Below are positions 35,481 through 44,681 of a DNA stretch of 64,000 nucleotides, piece by piece. The first letter of the stretch is position 1, and every line of letters begins with the position of its first letter. The stretch is from Paraburkholderia sp. D15. Lineage in GTDB: Bacteria > Pseudomonadota > Gammaproteobacteria > Burkholderiales > Burkholderiaceae. The notes below the pieces were generated by a model. It was not told where the DNA came from and searched no databases. It saw only the letters and a program-made list of their open reading frames with translations. Both the position numbers and the translations under genes were made by a program. Where the stretch lies: the NCBI RefSeq assembly GCF_029910215.1, contig NZ_CP110396.1:2790001-2854000 (forward strand), in the 5' to 3' direction.

Positions 35481-36065
35481 TCAATGCGGGGGTGGCGGCA
35501 GCAGAACGACGGGCGGCAACGCGGTCGATTTCAGTTGCCGGCCGACCACGAGTTGATCGGCGCTGGCCGCTTCCGCCGAGGGGTAATCGCCCACCGCCAC
35601 GATCAACGGCTGGCCGCTGTCGGTGATCGGCACGATGGTTGCCTTGAAGCCCTGCTCGGTGATCGAGCCGGCGAACAGCGACGCGGCGTCGCTCGACGTG
35701 AAGGTGGCGGCCTGCAATGCGTAGTGGCCGTGCGCGGGCGGCGGCGCCGGGACCAGCAGACTGGCGAGCGGCGCCGATGCCGCGTATGCGGCGCTGGCGG
35801 GCCCGGCGTTCTTCGCGATGACCGCGCCGCCCGCGACGGTCGAGCCGGCCGAGGTGGCCGAAGCGCCCGTGGGACCGCCCGATGCAGCGTTCGACAGCGC
35901 GCCCGCCTTGCCGCGCTCGCCGGACACAGCACCGGGCAGCATGGCGGCGGCCCGGTTGGCGAGGTGTTCGATCGGCGCCTTCACGTTCGAGGGCGCGAGG
36001 GTGCCGGCGGCGAACATCGCGGCGCCGAAGGCAATCAGCAACAGCAGGAAGAAGGCTTTGAGCAT
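35481..36065 (-). CDS. SPOR-domain membrane protein
   Basis: A 194-residue inner-membrane protein. A membrane helix starts at once (MLKAFFLLLLIAFGAAMFAA), then an Ala/Gly/Ser-rich linker, and residues about 115-190 form a SPOR domain: HYALQAATFTSSDAASLFAG, GFKATIVPITDSGQPLIVAV and GDYPSAEAASADQLVVGRQL. SPOR domains bind denuded glycan strands of peptidoglycan. The start at 36065 was chosen because the helix begins there; a TTG 17 codons earlier adds only polar residues. It is on the opposite strand from its T6SS neighbours. Since TssL here lacks a peptidoglycan-binding domain, this protein might anchor the apparatus, but that is speculation. Confidence 0.83.
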   Translation of the reverse strand: MLKAFFLLLLIAFGAAMFAAGTLAPSNVKAPIEHLANRAAAMLPGAVSGERGKAGALSNAASGGPTGASATSAGSTVAGGAVIAKNAGPASAAYAASAPLASLLVPAPPPAHGHYALQAATFTSSDAASLFAGSITEQGFKATIVPITDSGQPLIVAVGDYPSAEAASADQLVVGRQLKSTALPPVVLLPPPPH

Positions 36066-36233
36066 GCTGGCAGCGTTAACAGCGGACAGTGAGGTTCGTG
36101 AAAACAGCGGCCTCAATCATAGACAGAGGCGCGCCGCTTGGCGAGCGCGATCTGGAAGATTCACGCAGCGTTCGTCGCGTTCGGTGTTCGAGGCGGCACG
36201 TACAACGTATCAGTCAATGGAGACGCATTCGTC

Positions 36234-37778
36234 ATGAATGGATCGCGCAAACCCCCCAATCAGGACCGCCGCCCGGTCAAGCAACTGCCGACTGCCGCCG
36301 AGTATCGCGCGAAGCGCCAGGAGAAGATGGACGAGGCGCGCAAGGTTCGACGGCACGAGATCCTTCAGCAACGGCGCAATAACTTGACGTCGACGTTCCC
36401 GGGGTCGGGCGGAACGCAGCCGCATTCGCCGTTCACCGCGCCGTTCTCGAACCCGTTCTCGACGCCGCAACACAGCACACCGTTTTCGACGCCGTTCTCG
36501 AACCCGTTTTCCACGCCGTTCACCACGCCGTTTTCAACGCCCCAGCACAGTACGCCGCTTTTCACGCCGCCACCGCTTCATCAGCCGCTTCAGCAACAGC
36601 CGAGGCAATCGTCCACGTCGATGGAAATCGAAACGCACACGCCACACACGCCGACGCCGAGTTCGCCGCTCACGCCGATGACCCTGCCGCAAACGCATGC
36701 GCCTCAACCCACGGTGCAACAGACGCCCGAACAGGTGCTTGGCATGTCGCAACAGGCCTGGGCGAAATTCAGCGAGCGCTCCGCGACCGAAAACCGCCGC
36801 GACGTGATGGGTTTGCCGGCGCCGGTGCATCGTCCATCGCCGGAACTCAGCAATTTTCTCTACGACAAGGGGGGCGTGAAGCTGGACCATCAGGTGAAGT
36901 ACGGACCAGGGGCCGGCATCGATACGACCCATCAAGGCCAGATCGACACGCACTACGGCGCCAAGACCAAACCCCGCCTCACGCAGTACTCGTCGAACCG
37001 CAATCACTATGTACGCGCCGCGAACGAGTCCGGCCGGCCGCTCACGCACCAGGAATTCGACGTCAGCCAGGGACGTAATCCTGGTCCCACCAGCATCAAT
37101 CACGTGATCGCGAGCGGCACCGGCCAGAATCTGATGAATCAGATGACGATGCAGTTCGACAGGGGCGTCGAAACCTTCGACTCCGGCCGGGCTGGTCTCG
37201 CCAAGGCCGGCATTGCGAAGCGCGACCCGACGAAATACGACGCATCGAAGCTGGGCGTGCTGAACCGTGATCGCCTCGACGTGCTCGGCGGCATCGCGCA
37301 GCAGGCGGCGGCGGTCGGCCGGATGACCGGCATCGGCCGCGCAATCGTGACTGAAGAAGCGCCGCTTGAGGTGCTCAGCAAGAATCCTGGCGGCGCGCAG
37401 GGCGAACAACGACACTGGCATCTCGGCAAGCGCGACGCCATGGCGAAGAACGTGCTGTCTGCATTCCAGGCGCCGACCCTGGATGCGCGCTACAGCGGCT
37501 ACAAAAGCTACCTGAAAAGCACCTTCGACTCGTTCGGCAATTTGCGGCTCGGCCACGGCACCGGCAATGGCCGCGTCAGCACCGGGATCGACATTCCGTT
37601 GACCAGCAGCATGACCCCGACCCCGCGCGGCGAACGGCTGTACCAGGCGAATCTGACGTTTGGCTTGCCACATATGGAAACGGCGCAAACGGTTAGTTCG
37701 GGCGGGGCCTCATACCGCTCAGGGTTCTTCACGACAACCTCGGGAGGACTTAAGCTGACCAGCAGTACGGAAAAATAA
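36234..37778 (+). CDS. protein with Pro-Phe-Ser/Thr repeats, candidate T6SS cargo
   Basis: A 514-residue protein I cannot assign to a family. Residues 1-60 are basic and helical (AAEYRAKRQEKMDEARKVRR). Residues about 63-118 are a repeat region of PFS-x-P units (PFSNPFSTP, PFTTPFSTP) with two STPQHSTP copies. A Pro/Thr/Gln-rich stretch follows. From about 165 to the end the sequence looks like a folded domain with Trp, His and Asn-rich motifs (TSINHVIASGTGQNLMNQMT, EQRHWHLGKRDAMAKNV). It has no signal peptide. It is followed 15 bases later by the methyltransferase-like/GNAT gene. Position after the T6SS operon and the disordered front make it a candidate effector, unproven. No classical nuclease or lipase motif was recognised. 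Confidence 0.6.
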   Translation: MNGSRKPPNQDRRPVKQLPTAAEYRAKRQEKMDEARKVRRHEILQQRRNNLTSTFPGSGGTQPHSPFTAPFSNPFSTPQHSTPFSTPFSNPFSTPFTTPFSTPQHSTPLFTPPPLHQPLQQQPRQSSTSMEIETHTPHTPTPSSPLTPMTLPQTHAPQPTVQQTPEQVLGMSQQAWAKFSERSATENRRDVMGLPAPVHRPSPELSNFLYDKGGVKLDHQVKYGPGAGIDTTHQGQIDTHYGAKTKPRLTQYSSNRNHYVRAANESGRPLTHQEFDVSQGRNPGPTSINHVIASGTGQNLMNQMTMQFDRGVETFDSGRAGLAKAGIAKRDPTKYDASKLGVLNRDRLDVLGGIAQQAAAVGRMTGIGRAIVTEEAPLEVLSKNPGGAQGEQRHWHLGKRDAMAKNVLSAFQAPTLDARYSGYKSYLKSTFDSFGNLRLGHGTGNGRVSTGIDIPLTSSMTPTPRGERLYQANLTFGLPHMETAQTVSSGGASYRSGFFTTTSGGLKLTSSTEK

Positions 37779-37793
37779 ATCGAAGGAGACGGT

Positions 37794-40256
37794 ATGACGG
37801 GGATCGAGTCAGCGGTCAGGCCAGCGACCAGGCGTTTCGCCGAAGTCTGCGCGATGCTGCCGGGCGCGCCGCCGCTCGCGGACGCGTTGGCGGGGCCTGC
37901 GTGGGCGGCCATCTGGGCCGACGCGATCGTGGCTTTCTGGGAGACCGAGCGCGAGCTTGGCGCGCTCGATGCGAATGAGCCGCTTTATCTGCTCGACGTC
38001 TCGCCCGGATGCGGTTCGCAGGCGTGGCTGTTGATCGACGCGCTCGCCGAACGCTTGTCGTCGAGCCGCGTCGCGGATCTCGAGTGGCGTTACGTGGTGT
38101 GCGAGGCTGGCGCGGGTCTCCAGGACGGGCGCGAGCTGTCGGCATCGCGTGCGACAAGCGTGTCGCGACATCGTGTTCTTTCTCATCCGCGCTTCGCGCC
38201 GTTGATCGACAGCGGGCGTGTCGGACTCGCGAACTGGCAGCTGTCTGGAGAGGGTTTTCTACTCGGGCATACGGATTCAGACTCAGATTCGATCCCGATC
38301 GAACGTTTCGCGAATCCGGTGGCGGCCATTGCCACCGGCTGGTTCTCGCGGCAACCCGCGGATCTGTACGGCGCGCATTACGGTCAATGGCTCGAAGCGA
38401 CAGTCGAGGTGACCGCCGACGCTTCAGGTTATGCGTTGGCCTATCAGTGGCAACCGGCGTCGATGAATGAGCCGGCGGACGTATCGGCGAACGCGTCGGC
38501 GGCTGCATCCGCAGGCGCGTCGACGAACGAATGGGCGCCGCTCGTCGAGCGATACACGACGAATCTCGTCAGCGCCTGCGTGTTGCTGCCCACCGGCGCG
38601 ATGACGTTGGTGAACGCATTGCGTCGCATAAGCGGCGAACGTTACCTGCTACTCGCGTGCGATGTGGGCGCGGCCGGCGAAACCGCGCTGCGCGACGGTG
38701 CGTCGAGCGCGCCCGATACGTGGCAGCCTGGCGACACGCTGTCGCCCGTCAACTTCCACGCGCTCGCCTGGCGTCAGCGTTGCGCGTGCGTGATCCAGCG
38801 CGAGACCGGCGCCGACGGTCTCGTGCTTCAGGCGGTGTGGTCGCGCGCTAACGAAGCGTTGCCGTCTTCTGCGCAGCGTGCGCTCACCGGCTTGATCGAA
38901 CGATGCGAGCCGTGGGATGCGCGGCGCCTCGCGCAAGCTGCCGGATCGATCGGGGAAGGCGCGCCGCTCGATACGTCGATGACGTTGCTGCGCGCATCCA
39001 ATGATGATCCGGTCGTGCTCGGCGCCGTGCTGTCGAACTGGTCTGCGCGGGCCGCGGACTTGTCCGCCGCGCCGGAACGGATCAGGCAGGCGTGGCGGGA
39101 CGCGCTGGCGCGGACGTGGCGTCACTATCTGCCCGGTACTCACACCACGCAGTTCGACGCGCAACTGGCGAGCGCGGCCACGACGCTCGGCGCCTGGGGA
39201 CTCGCGAAGGATATCTGGCGCAGCGTGCTGGCATTCGATGAAACGATGCGCCTTGATGCGATCACAAGCGCGATCACAAACGCGATCACAAACGCGATCA
39301 CAAACGCGATCACAAGCGCGAGCGACGCGCATCGTCAAGACGAAGCGTGCGATGCCCGCGAGCAACGCGCAACAGCTTTGCAAGCCGTCCTGCAGGGCGA
39401 TGAAGGGACCGGCGGGACCGGCGAAACCGATGACCTCGCCCGCCAGCATCACGCACGCTGGCGCGCCTGCGTCCATCTGCATCTCGCCAATTGCCTCGCC
39501 TCGTCGGGCGCGCTCGACGAGGCCTGTACACACATTGCTCACGCGCTCGCACTCGAATCCGACGATCCCGATGTGCACGCATGGCAAGACGAACTGAACG
39601 CGCGCGCGACCCGCCGGGAGGCGTTGCCCTGGTATCGCCCCGATCTAGCGCGCGATGCCGCGCTGTCGATCGAACCGCTTGGTCTCGAACACGCCGATGC
39701 GCTGCTCGATGCGTACGCGGACCCGCACATCGCCGAGTTCGCGAATCTGCCGACGTTGAGCGATCCGGAACAGGTGCGGGCCTGGCTGATCAACGACGCC
39801 GCCGAAGCGGGGCGCACCAGTTACGCGGTGATCGATTCGCAACGCGGTCTGGTCGGCGTCGTAAGTCTGTGCCGCGCAGGCGACGCCGCGCATTTCTATT
39901 TCTGGATCGATGCACGCGCGCAAGGCCAGGGTTTCGGTACGCGCGCCGCGCGCTTGCTGTTCGAACAGGCGAGGGCCGCCGGCATCGACGAGATGTTCAC
40001 CGCTTCGTATGCGGCCAACGCGCGCTCGCACGAAGCATTGCGCCGGCTTGGGTTCCATTGCTTGCCGGTGCGGTCGGTGGAAGATGCCGACGTCAGGTTC
40101 TTTCATCGGCGTCTTGTGCCGGCGAACGGCGACGCTGAACATGCGGCGATCGAGAACACAGTCGCACGTTTCTCGGCGCTCTCCGCCGCGATCGATTCGC
40201 CGGTCGAACTGGTTCTTCAAACGCGGGAGAGTGTCGGCGCGATGGCGGGCACGTGA
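37794..40256 (+). CDS. methyltransferase-like / TPR / GNAT acetyltransferase protein
   Basis: An 820-residue multidomain protein. Residues about 30-340 look like a SAM-dependent methyltransferase of the MidA-like type (NEPLYLLDVSPGCGSQAWLL as a possible SAM motif I, then a YVVCEAG strand). Motif I is not the classical GxGxG, so binding is uncertain. A helical region near 555-605 resembles a TPR pair (LHLANCLASSGALDEACTHI). Residues about 622-775 are a GNAT acetyltransferase with acetyl-CoA loop RAQGQGFGTRAARLLFEQAR and the closing NARSHEALRRLGF. AAGGAG is five bases before the ATG. It lies 15 bases after the candidate cargo gene and could modify or handle it. An internal 12-bp tandem repeat encodes AITN units. 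Confidence 0.7.
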   Translation: MTGIESAVRPATRRFAEVCAMLPGAPPLADALAGPAWAAIWADAIVAFWETERELGALDANEPLYLLDVSPGCGSQAWLLIDALAERLSSSRVADLEWRYVVCEAGAGLQDGRELSASRATSVSRHRVLSHPRFAPLIDSGRVGLANWQLSGEGFLLGHTDSDSDSIPIERFANPVAAIATGWFSRQPADLYGAHYGQWLEATVEVTADASGYALAYQWQPASMNEPADVSANASAAASAGASTNEWAPLVERYTTNLVSACVLLPTGAMTLVNALRRISGERYLLLACDVGAAGETALRDGASSAPDTWQPGDTLSPVNFHALAWRQRCACVIQRETGADGLVLQAVWSRANEALPSSAQRALTGLIERCEPWDARRLAQAAGSIGEGAPLDTSMTLLRASNDDPVVLGAVLSNWSARAADLSAAPERIRQAWRDALARTWRHYLPGTHTTQFDAQLASAATTLGAWGLAKDIWRSVLAFDETMRLDAITSAITNAITNAITNAITSASDAHRQDEACDAREQRATALQAVLQGDEGTGGTGETDDLARQHHARWRACVHLHLANCLASSGALDEACTHIAHALALESDDPDVHAWQDELNARATRREALPWYRPDLARDAALSIEPLGLEHADALLDAYADPHIAEFANLPTLSDPEQVRAWLINDAAEAGRTSYAVIDSQRGLVGVVSLCRAGDAAHFYFWIDARAQGQGFGTRAARLLFEQARAAGIDEMFTASYAANARSHEALRRLGFHCLPVRSVEDADVRFFHRRLVPANGDAEHAAIENTVARFSALSAAIDSPVELVLQTRESVGAMAGT
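39258..39317 (+). repeat. five 12-bp tandem repeats inside the GNAT gene
   Basis: GCGATCACAAAC or GCGATCACAAGC is repeated five times, encoding AITS-AITN-AITN-AITN-AITS. The near-identity of the DNA copies shows a recent expansion. The length is a multiple of three, so copy changes keep the frame. Confidence 0.9.
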
Positions 40257-40286
40257 CGCCGTAGCTGGTTCGTTACGGGCGACGCG

Positions 40287-40628
40287 TCACCGGCCGCGCG
40301 TCACCGTCAACAAGCCCTTCACCCGCCGCGTAACCTGCGTGAGAAAACTGCCGGACGTACTCACCTGCGCGCGCCGGTGCGGCATGCGCTGAAGGTCCTG
40401 CCAGTCTTCGGACAGCGCGCGCGCATGATCGGCGGCGGGGAACGGCCATTCGACCGCCACCGCGCGCAGCAGCGTCGCGTGCTGTCCATGCTGTCCGTGC
40501 TGTCCTTTACCCGCGCTGTCGAGATAAGCGTTGATCGCGGAGGCCTCCTGCGCGGCCGAGCGTTGCGAATCGGTCGCGATGAAATCGTCGAGTCCTTCGA
40601 TATGGACGCACCATAAAGTTTCGCTCAC
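40287..40628 (-). CDS. small protein of unknown function, end of manC operon
   Basis: A 113-residue protein starting at a GTG with AGGAG upstream. The N-terminal part (LWCVHIEGLDDFIATDSQRS) and AEDWQDL-like helices suggest a small alpha/beta fold. A GQHGQHGQH patch lies in the middle. The C-terminus is basic. It begins 10 bases after the ATP-grasp gene, so it is co-transcribed with the polysaccharide genes. I do not recognise a family, and it could be unrelated to polysaccharide synthesis. Confidence 0.6.
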   Translation of the reverse strand: MSETLWCVHIEGLDDFIATDSQRSAAQEASAINAYLDSAGKGQHGQHGQHATLLRAVAVEWPFPAADHARALSEDWQDLQRMPHRRAQVSTSGSFLTQVTRRVKGLLTVTRGR

Positions 40629-40638
40629 GTCCTGTCTC

Positions 40639-41694
40639 CTATCGGTTGCGCAGCCGCTCCCATTTCAGATCCGAAAAGCACGGCCCCTGGGTCGCCTCGC
40701 TGAATTTCACGTCGTTGTGCTCGCCGTTCCATTCGAGAACCTGCACGTTGCCGTCCGCATCGACGGTCAAATCCCAGCCTATACAGCGCGCGAACGGAAT
40801 CTTGCGGTGCAGGTCGACGACCAGCGCGACGCATTGTGCGAAAGCGGGAATCGTCACGCCGTCGAAGCGCACGCCGGAGTCAGGATGCGCGTCGACCGCG
40901 CCCCAGTCGTGCAGATAACCCTCCCGGCCCAACTCGCCGGTCGCGAGATCGACCGGCACGCTGACTTCCCGGTCGGCGCGAACGTGCGTGTCGTGTTCCC
41001 TGCCAAAGCGGCAATAACAGGCCCGAACGGAAATGACGCCGCTGTCGTCCACCACCGTCGTGAAGCGCAGCGTCGCAACGGAGCGGGACGCAAACGCGCT
41101 GAATACGCGATGCTGGATCACGTACTTCTGAAAGACGCCATTGCCGAGCGCCTTGATCGTGTCGAGATCGACCGTTCCCTTGTCGAACAGATAAACGCCT
41201 TTGCCCTGACTCGACGCATCGAGCTTGAACACCACGCGCTCGCTTTCGCGGAACACGACGTCGTTCAATTCGCTCTGCGGAATCACGACACTTTTATCCG
41301 TGAAGAACAATCCATTGGCGAAATAGGCGACGTCCGGAAAAGCCTCGCCGCCGAAGATCAAGCGCGACAGCGGCTTCAAATCGGAGATCTTTCCGTACGA
41401 ACCTTTCAGACTGGGCACCACGACGCTGCCGTAATAGTTGTCCGGAATCCAGCCTTCCTTGAAGGTCCTGCTGAACGCCGTATACGCGCGAAGCCATGGT
41501 GCGTAGATCGCGTGGCCGAATACGTCGCGTGCGTAGGTGTCGGCGAGCTGCAACTGCGCCGGGTCGGTTCTGCCGTGCCGCATTTCGAGCGCACGCAGCA
41601 CGCGTGCCGCCTCCACGCGATGATGCCGGTGGAACTTGAGTTGTCCCGCCTTCTTCAACGATCGTCTGACCACATGTTCGACATCGAATGGCAT
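40639..41694 (-). CDS. sugar-transfer-associated ATP-grasp protein
   Basis: A 351-residue ATP-grasp protein of the polysaccharide-associated type (ATPgrasp_ST). The ATP-grasp fold is seen in SERVVFKLDASSQGKGVYLF, where the Lys and the Gly-rich loop bind ATP, in ATLRFTTVVDDSGVISVRAC, and in CIGWDLTVDADGNVQVLEWN followed by GEHND for metal ligands (Glu and Asn). These enzymes join a carboxylate to an amine or hydroxyl acceptor, so it may decorate the polysaccharide with an amino-acid-like or acyl group. The acceptor is unknown. It follows the WcaJ-like gene by 37 bases in one operon. Confidence 0.8.
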   Translation of the reverse strand: MPFDVEHVVRRSLKKAGQLKFHRHHRVEAARVLRALEMRHGRTDPAQLQLADTYARDVFGHAIYAPWLRAYTAFSRTFKEGWIPDNYYGSVVVPSLKGSYGKISDLKPLSRLIFGGEAFPDVAYFANGLFFTDKSVVIPQSELNDVVFRESERVVFKLDASSQGKGVYLFDKGTVDLDTIKALGNGVFQKYVIQHRVFSAFASRSVATLRFTTVVDDSGVISVRACYCRFGREHDTHVRADREVSVPVDLATGELGREGYLHDWGAVDAHPDSGVRFDGVTIPAFAQCVALVVDLHRKIPFARCIGWDLTVDADGNVQVLEWNGEHNDVKFSEATQGPCFSDLKWERLRNR

Positions 41695-41731
41695 CAGGTT
41701 CTCATGGTTTGCGCGGTTCCGCCATGGAAGA

Positions 41732-43114
41732 TCAGTAGGCGTTCTGGTGGTGCAATCCGTTGGCGACCGTCGCGAGAATGATCTTCACGTCGAGCCTGAA
41801 CGACCAGTTTCTCAGGTAGTACAGATCGTGCGCGACGCGGCCTTCCATCTTCTCGATGCAGTCGGTTTCGCCGCGAAAGCCGTTGATCTGCGCCCAGCCG
41901 GTAATGCCCGGTTTGATCCGGTATCGGTGGATATAGCCGGAGACGATGTGCTGATAGAGGTCGTCGTGTTCGAGCGCATGCGGGCGCGGTCCCACTACCG
42001 ACATATCGCCGCGCAGCACGTTGAAGAACTGCGGCAGTTCATCGAGACTCGTGCGGCGCAGAAATCTGCCCACGCGCGTGATGCGCGGGTCGTCGCGTGT
42101 CGCCTGTTCGAGCACGCCTTGCTTCTGGATATGCAAGCGCATGGTCCGGAACTTGAAGATCGTAAACACGCGGCCGTCCGCCCCTTTGCGGCGTTGTTTG
42201 AAGAACACCGGTCCGGGTGAGCTCAGCTTCACCGCGATCGCGCAGGCGAGCAGCACTGGCGAAACCGCGATCAGCGCGCCGAGTGCAAAGAGGCGATCGA
42301 ACAGTTCCTTCTGCACGAGCGCATTGGGTGGCAACGGCGAGGCCGCCAGATTGATGGTCGGTACGCCGAGCAGATCGGTGACGCTGCCTTCGAAAAGTGC
42401 CAGCGTTCGTACGTCCGGCATGAAGCGGATGTTGATCAGATCGTTGCGGAATTCGTTGACGAGCTTCAGTATCGTGCGTTCCTCGGTCAATGGCAGCGCG
42501 AGCCAGACTTCGCCGATCTGCTGGTCACGAACGTAGCGGGCAAAGCCCTCGTGTTCGTCGAACACATGAATGGCGGCGGGCATCGCGGCGCCCGCGGTGG
42601 AACCGACCTTGTACAGCGCGTTGGGGCGGAAACCGGCGGCCGGCGCCATGTCCATCTTGCGGAAAATCTCGTTGCAATGATCGCCGTGGGCCGCCACCGC
42701 CACCTGCTGCAAGTTCAGACCCGCATGCCGCACGCGGCCGAGCAGCATGTGAGTCGCGATGCGGCCCGCAATCATCAGCGCGCCTGACAGACCGGTCCAG
42801 TACGCGAACCACAGACGCGAGACGAAATCGATCCGATGCAGCGAGAACATCAACGCCATCGCGCAGGCCTGCACGACCAGCCAGCCTAGCGCGACCTGTC
42901 CGACCAGCGCGCGCTTGGAACGCCCACGCCACGATTCGTACACGCCGAGCGCCGGAAAGAACGCCAACGAAAACGCGGCGGCGAACGCCACGAACGCAAA
43001 GTAGAAACCCCGCTGCGAAACGTCGTCGAAGCGAATGCGCGAGGCGACGATCGCGCCGGCGAGGATCATCGCGACGTCGAACAACCTCGCCAGCAGACCT
43101 GTAATCAATCGCAT
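41732..43114 (-). CDS. undecaprenyl-phosphate glucose phosphotransferase (WcaJ-like)
   Basis: Polyisoprenyl-phosphate hexose-1-phosphate transferase that starts the repeat unit on undecaprenyl phosphate at the inner membrane, 460 residues. The N-terminal half has four to five membrane helices, then a CoA-binding-like domain. The C-terminal catalytic domain shows KRRKGADGRVFTIFKFRTM, RRTSLDELPQFFNVLRGDMS, VVGPRPHALEHDDLY and KPGITGWAQINGFRGET, all PHPT hallmarks. The start at 43114 has AGGGGGG just upstream and begins at the membrane-helix sequence MRLITGLLARLF. It lies 52 bases after manC. Sugar specificity, glucose or galactose, is inferred. Confidence 0.93.
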   Translation of the reverse strand: MRLITGLLARLFDVAMILAGAIVASRIRFDDVSQRGFYFAFVAFAAAFSLAFFPALGVYESWRGRSKRALVGQVALGWLVVQACAMALMFSLHRIDFVSRLWFAYWTGLSGALMIAGRIATHMLLGRVRHAGLNLQQVAVAAHGDHCNEIFRKMDMAPAAGFRPNALYKVGSTAGAAMPAAIHVFDEHEGFARYVRDQQIGEVWLALPLTEERTILKLVNEFRNDLINIRFMPDVRTLALFEGSVTDLLGVPTINLAASPLPPNALVQKELFDRLFALGALIAVSPVLLACAIAVKLSSPGPVFFKQRRKGADGRVFTIFKFRTMRLHIQKQGVLEQATRDDPRITRVGRFLRRTSLDELPQFFNVLRGDMSVVGPRPHALEHDDLYQHIVSGYIHRYRIKPGITGWAQINGFRGETDCIEKMEGRVAHDLYYLRNWSFRLDVKIILATVANGLHHQNAY

Positions 43115-43166
43115 TGCAGCCCCCCTGAGAGCGCCCGTCGGATGACTGGAGATCGGTCGAGATCGG

Positions 43167-44681
43167 TCAACCGCAACGTCCGTACTTGTCGTCGAAGCGG
43201 ACGATGTCGTCCTCGCCGAGATAGGTGCCCGATTGCACCTCGATGATCTGCAGCGGGACACGGCCGGGATTTTCCAGACGATGCCGGATGCCGAGCGGGA
43301 TATAGGTGGACTCGTTTTCGCCGAGCAGGAACTGTTCGTCGCCGCGCGTGACGAGCGCGGTGCCGCACACCACGGTCCAGTGTTCGGCGCGGTGATGATG
43401 CATCTGCAAGGAAAGACGCGCGCCCGGCATCACGACGATCCGCTTCACCTGGAAGCGGTCGCCATGATCGATCGAATCGTAAAAACCCCATGGCCGACGC
43501 ACTTTTCTGTGCGCGTCGGCTTCCGGCGATTTGTCACGCTTGATGCGCGAGACGAGTCCCTTGATGTCCTGCACGTGCGAGCGGTCGACCACCAGTACCG
43601 CGTCGTCGGTATCCACCACGATCAGATTGCTGGTGCCGACACAGGCCACCAGGCGCCCGCCCTGCGAACGGCCGTACGTAGCGGTCGCGCCTTCGAACAG
43701 CACGCGGCCGCTCGCCGCGTTGCCGTCTTCGTCTTTCTGCATTGCCTGCCAGACGGCATCCCACGAACCGAGATCCGACCAGCCCGCGACCAGCGGCACG
43801 ACCACGCCGTCGAACGGCGAATCGGCTTTGCCGATCTGTTCCATCACCGCATAGTCGATCGAATCGGATGGCGAGCGCAGGAACTCGGTGGCGTCGGGCA
43901 TCATGCATTCGTCGGCTTTCTTCGCGTGTTCCCACGCCTGCAGACACGCGGCATGAATCTCCGGCTGGAACCGCTCGATCATCGCGAGCCAGACCGACGA
44001 GCGCACCACGAACATGCCGCTATTCCACCAGTAGTTACCGGATTCGACGTACTGCGCCGCGAGTTCCGCGGCGGGTTTTTCCACGAATCGTTCGATACGG
44101 TGCGCGCCATCGTGCAAGGCCTCGCCGAGGCGGATATAACCGAAGCCGGTGTCGGGTCGATCGGGCGGAATGCCGAGCGTGGCAATCTTGCCGCTCAGCG
44201 CGTAGTCGGCGGCAATTTCGATCGATTGATGAAGCGCGTCCAGATCCGCGATCGCATGGTCGGCGGGCATCGCGATCAGAATCGCGTCGCGGCCGTCGGT
44301 GCGCGCGGCGAGTGCCGCCAGCGTGAGCGCCGGGGCGGTGTCGCGCCGGCCCGGTTCCACCACGATGCGCGCATTCACGCCGATTTCGCGGGCCTGCTCG
44401 TAAGTCGCGAAGTAGTGTTCGGTGCCGCAGACGATCACCGGGTCCGCGGCAATGTCCCATGAAGTGCTGAAGCCGGCCATGCGTCCCATCGTAGCCTGCA
44501 GCAGCGTCTGGTTGCCGACGAGATCGATCAGCTGTTTCGGAAACTGCTCGCGCGATACCGGCCATAGACGCGTGCCCGAACCACCGGCGAGAATCACCTG
44601 AACGAGAGTCGGACGATCCAGCAGAACCTGCTCGACGTTTTCGCTTTTTGCGTTGCTGGCAACTTCCGTAACCTTGCTCAT
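43167..44681 (-). CDS. manC: mannose-1-phosphate guanylyltransferase / mannose-6-phosphate isomerase
   Basis: Bifunctional type II GMP/PMI enzyme, 504 residues, making GDP-mannose. The N-terminal nucleotidyltransferase has ILAGGSGTRLWPVSREQFPK, GRRDTAPAL and the FVEKPAAE signature. The C-terminal cupin isomerase domain has RPWGFYDSIDHGDRF, the metal-binding QMHHHRAEHWTVV and YIPLGIRHRLENPG. It is the first gene of the operon with the initiating transferase. GDP-mannose supply indicates that mannose or a derivative such as fucose or rhamnose enters the polymer. Confidence 0.95.
   Translation of the reverse strand: MSKVTEVASNAKSENVEQVLLDRPTLVQVILAGGSGTRLWPVSREQFPKQLIDLVGNQTLLQATMGRMAGFSTSWDIAADPVIVCGTEHYFATYEQAREIGVNARIVVEPGRRDTAPALTLAALAARTDGRDAILIAMPADHAIADLDALHQSIEIAADYALSGKIATLGIPPDRPDTGFGYIRLGEALHDGAHRIERFVEKPAAELAAQYVESGNYWWNSGMFVVRSSVWLAMIERFQPEIHAACLQAWEHAKKADECMMPDATEFLRSPSDSIDYAVMEQIGKADSPFDGVVVPLVAGWSDLGSWDAVWQAMQKDEDGNAASGRVLFEGATATYGRSQGGRLVACVGTSNLIVVDTDDAVLVVDRSHVQDIKGLVSRIKRDKSPEADAHRKVRRPWGFYDSIDHGDRFQVKRIVVMPGARLSLQMHHHRAEHWTVVCGTALVTRGDEQFLLGENESTYIPLGIRHRLENPGRVPLQIIEVQSGTYLGEDDIVRFDDKYGRCG

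Noticed and set aside
34000..40300. A dedicated immunity gene for the candidate cargo
   Set aside because: No small gene is present directly after the cargo gene; the next gene is an 820-residue multidomain protein, so an immunity role cannot be claimed.
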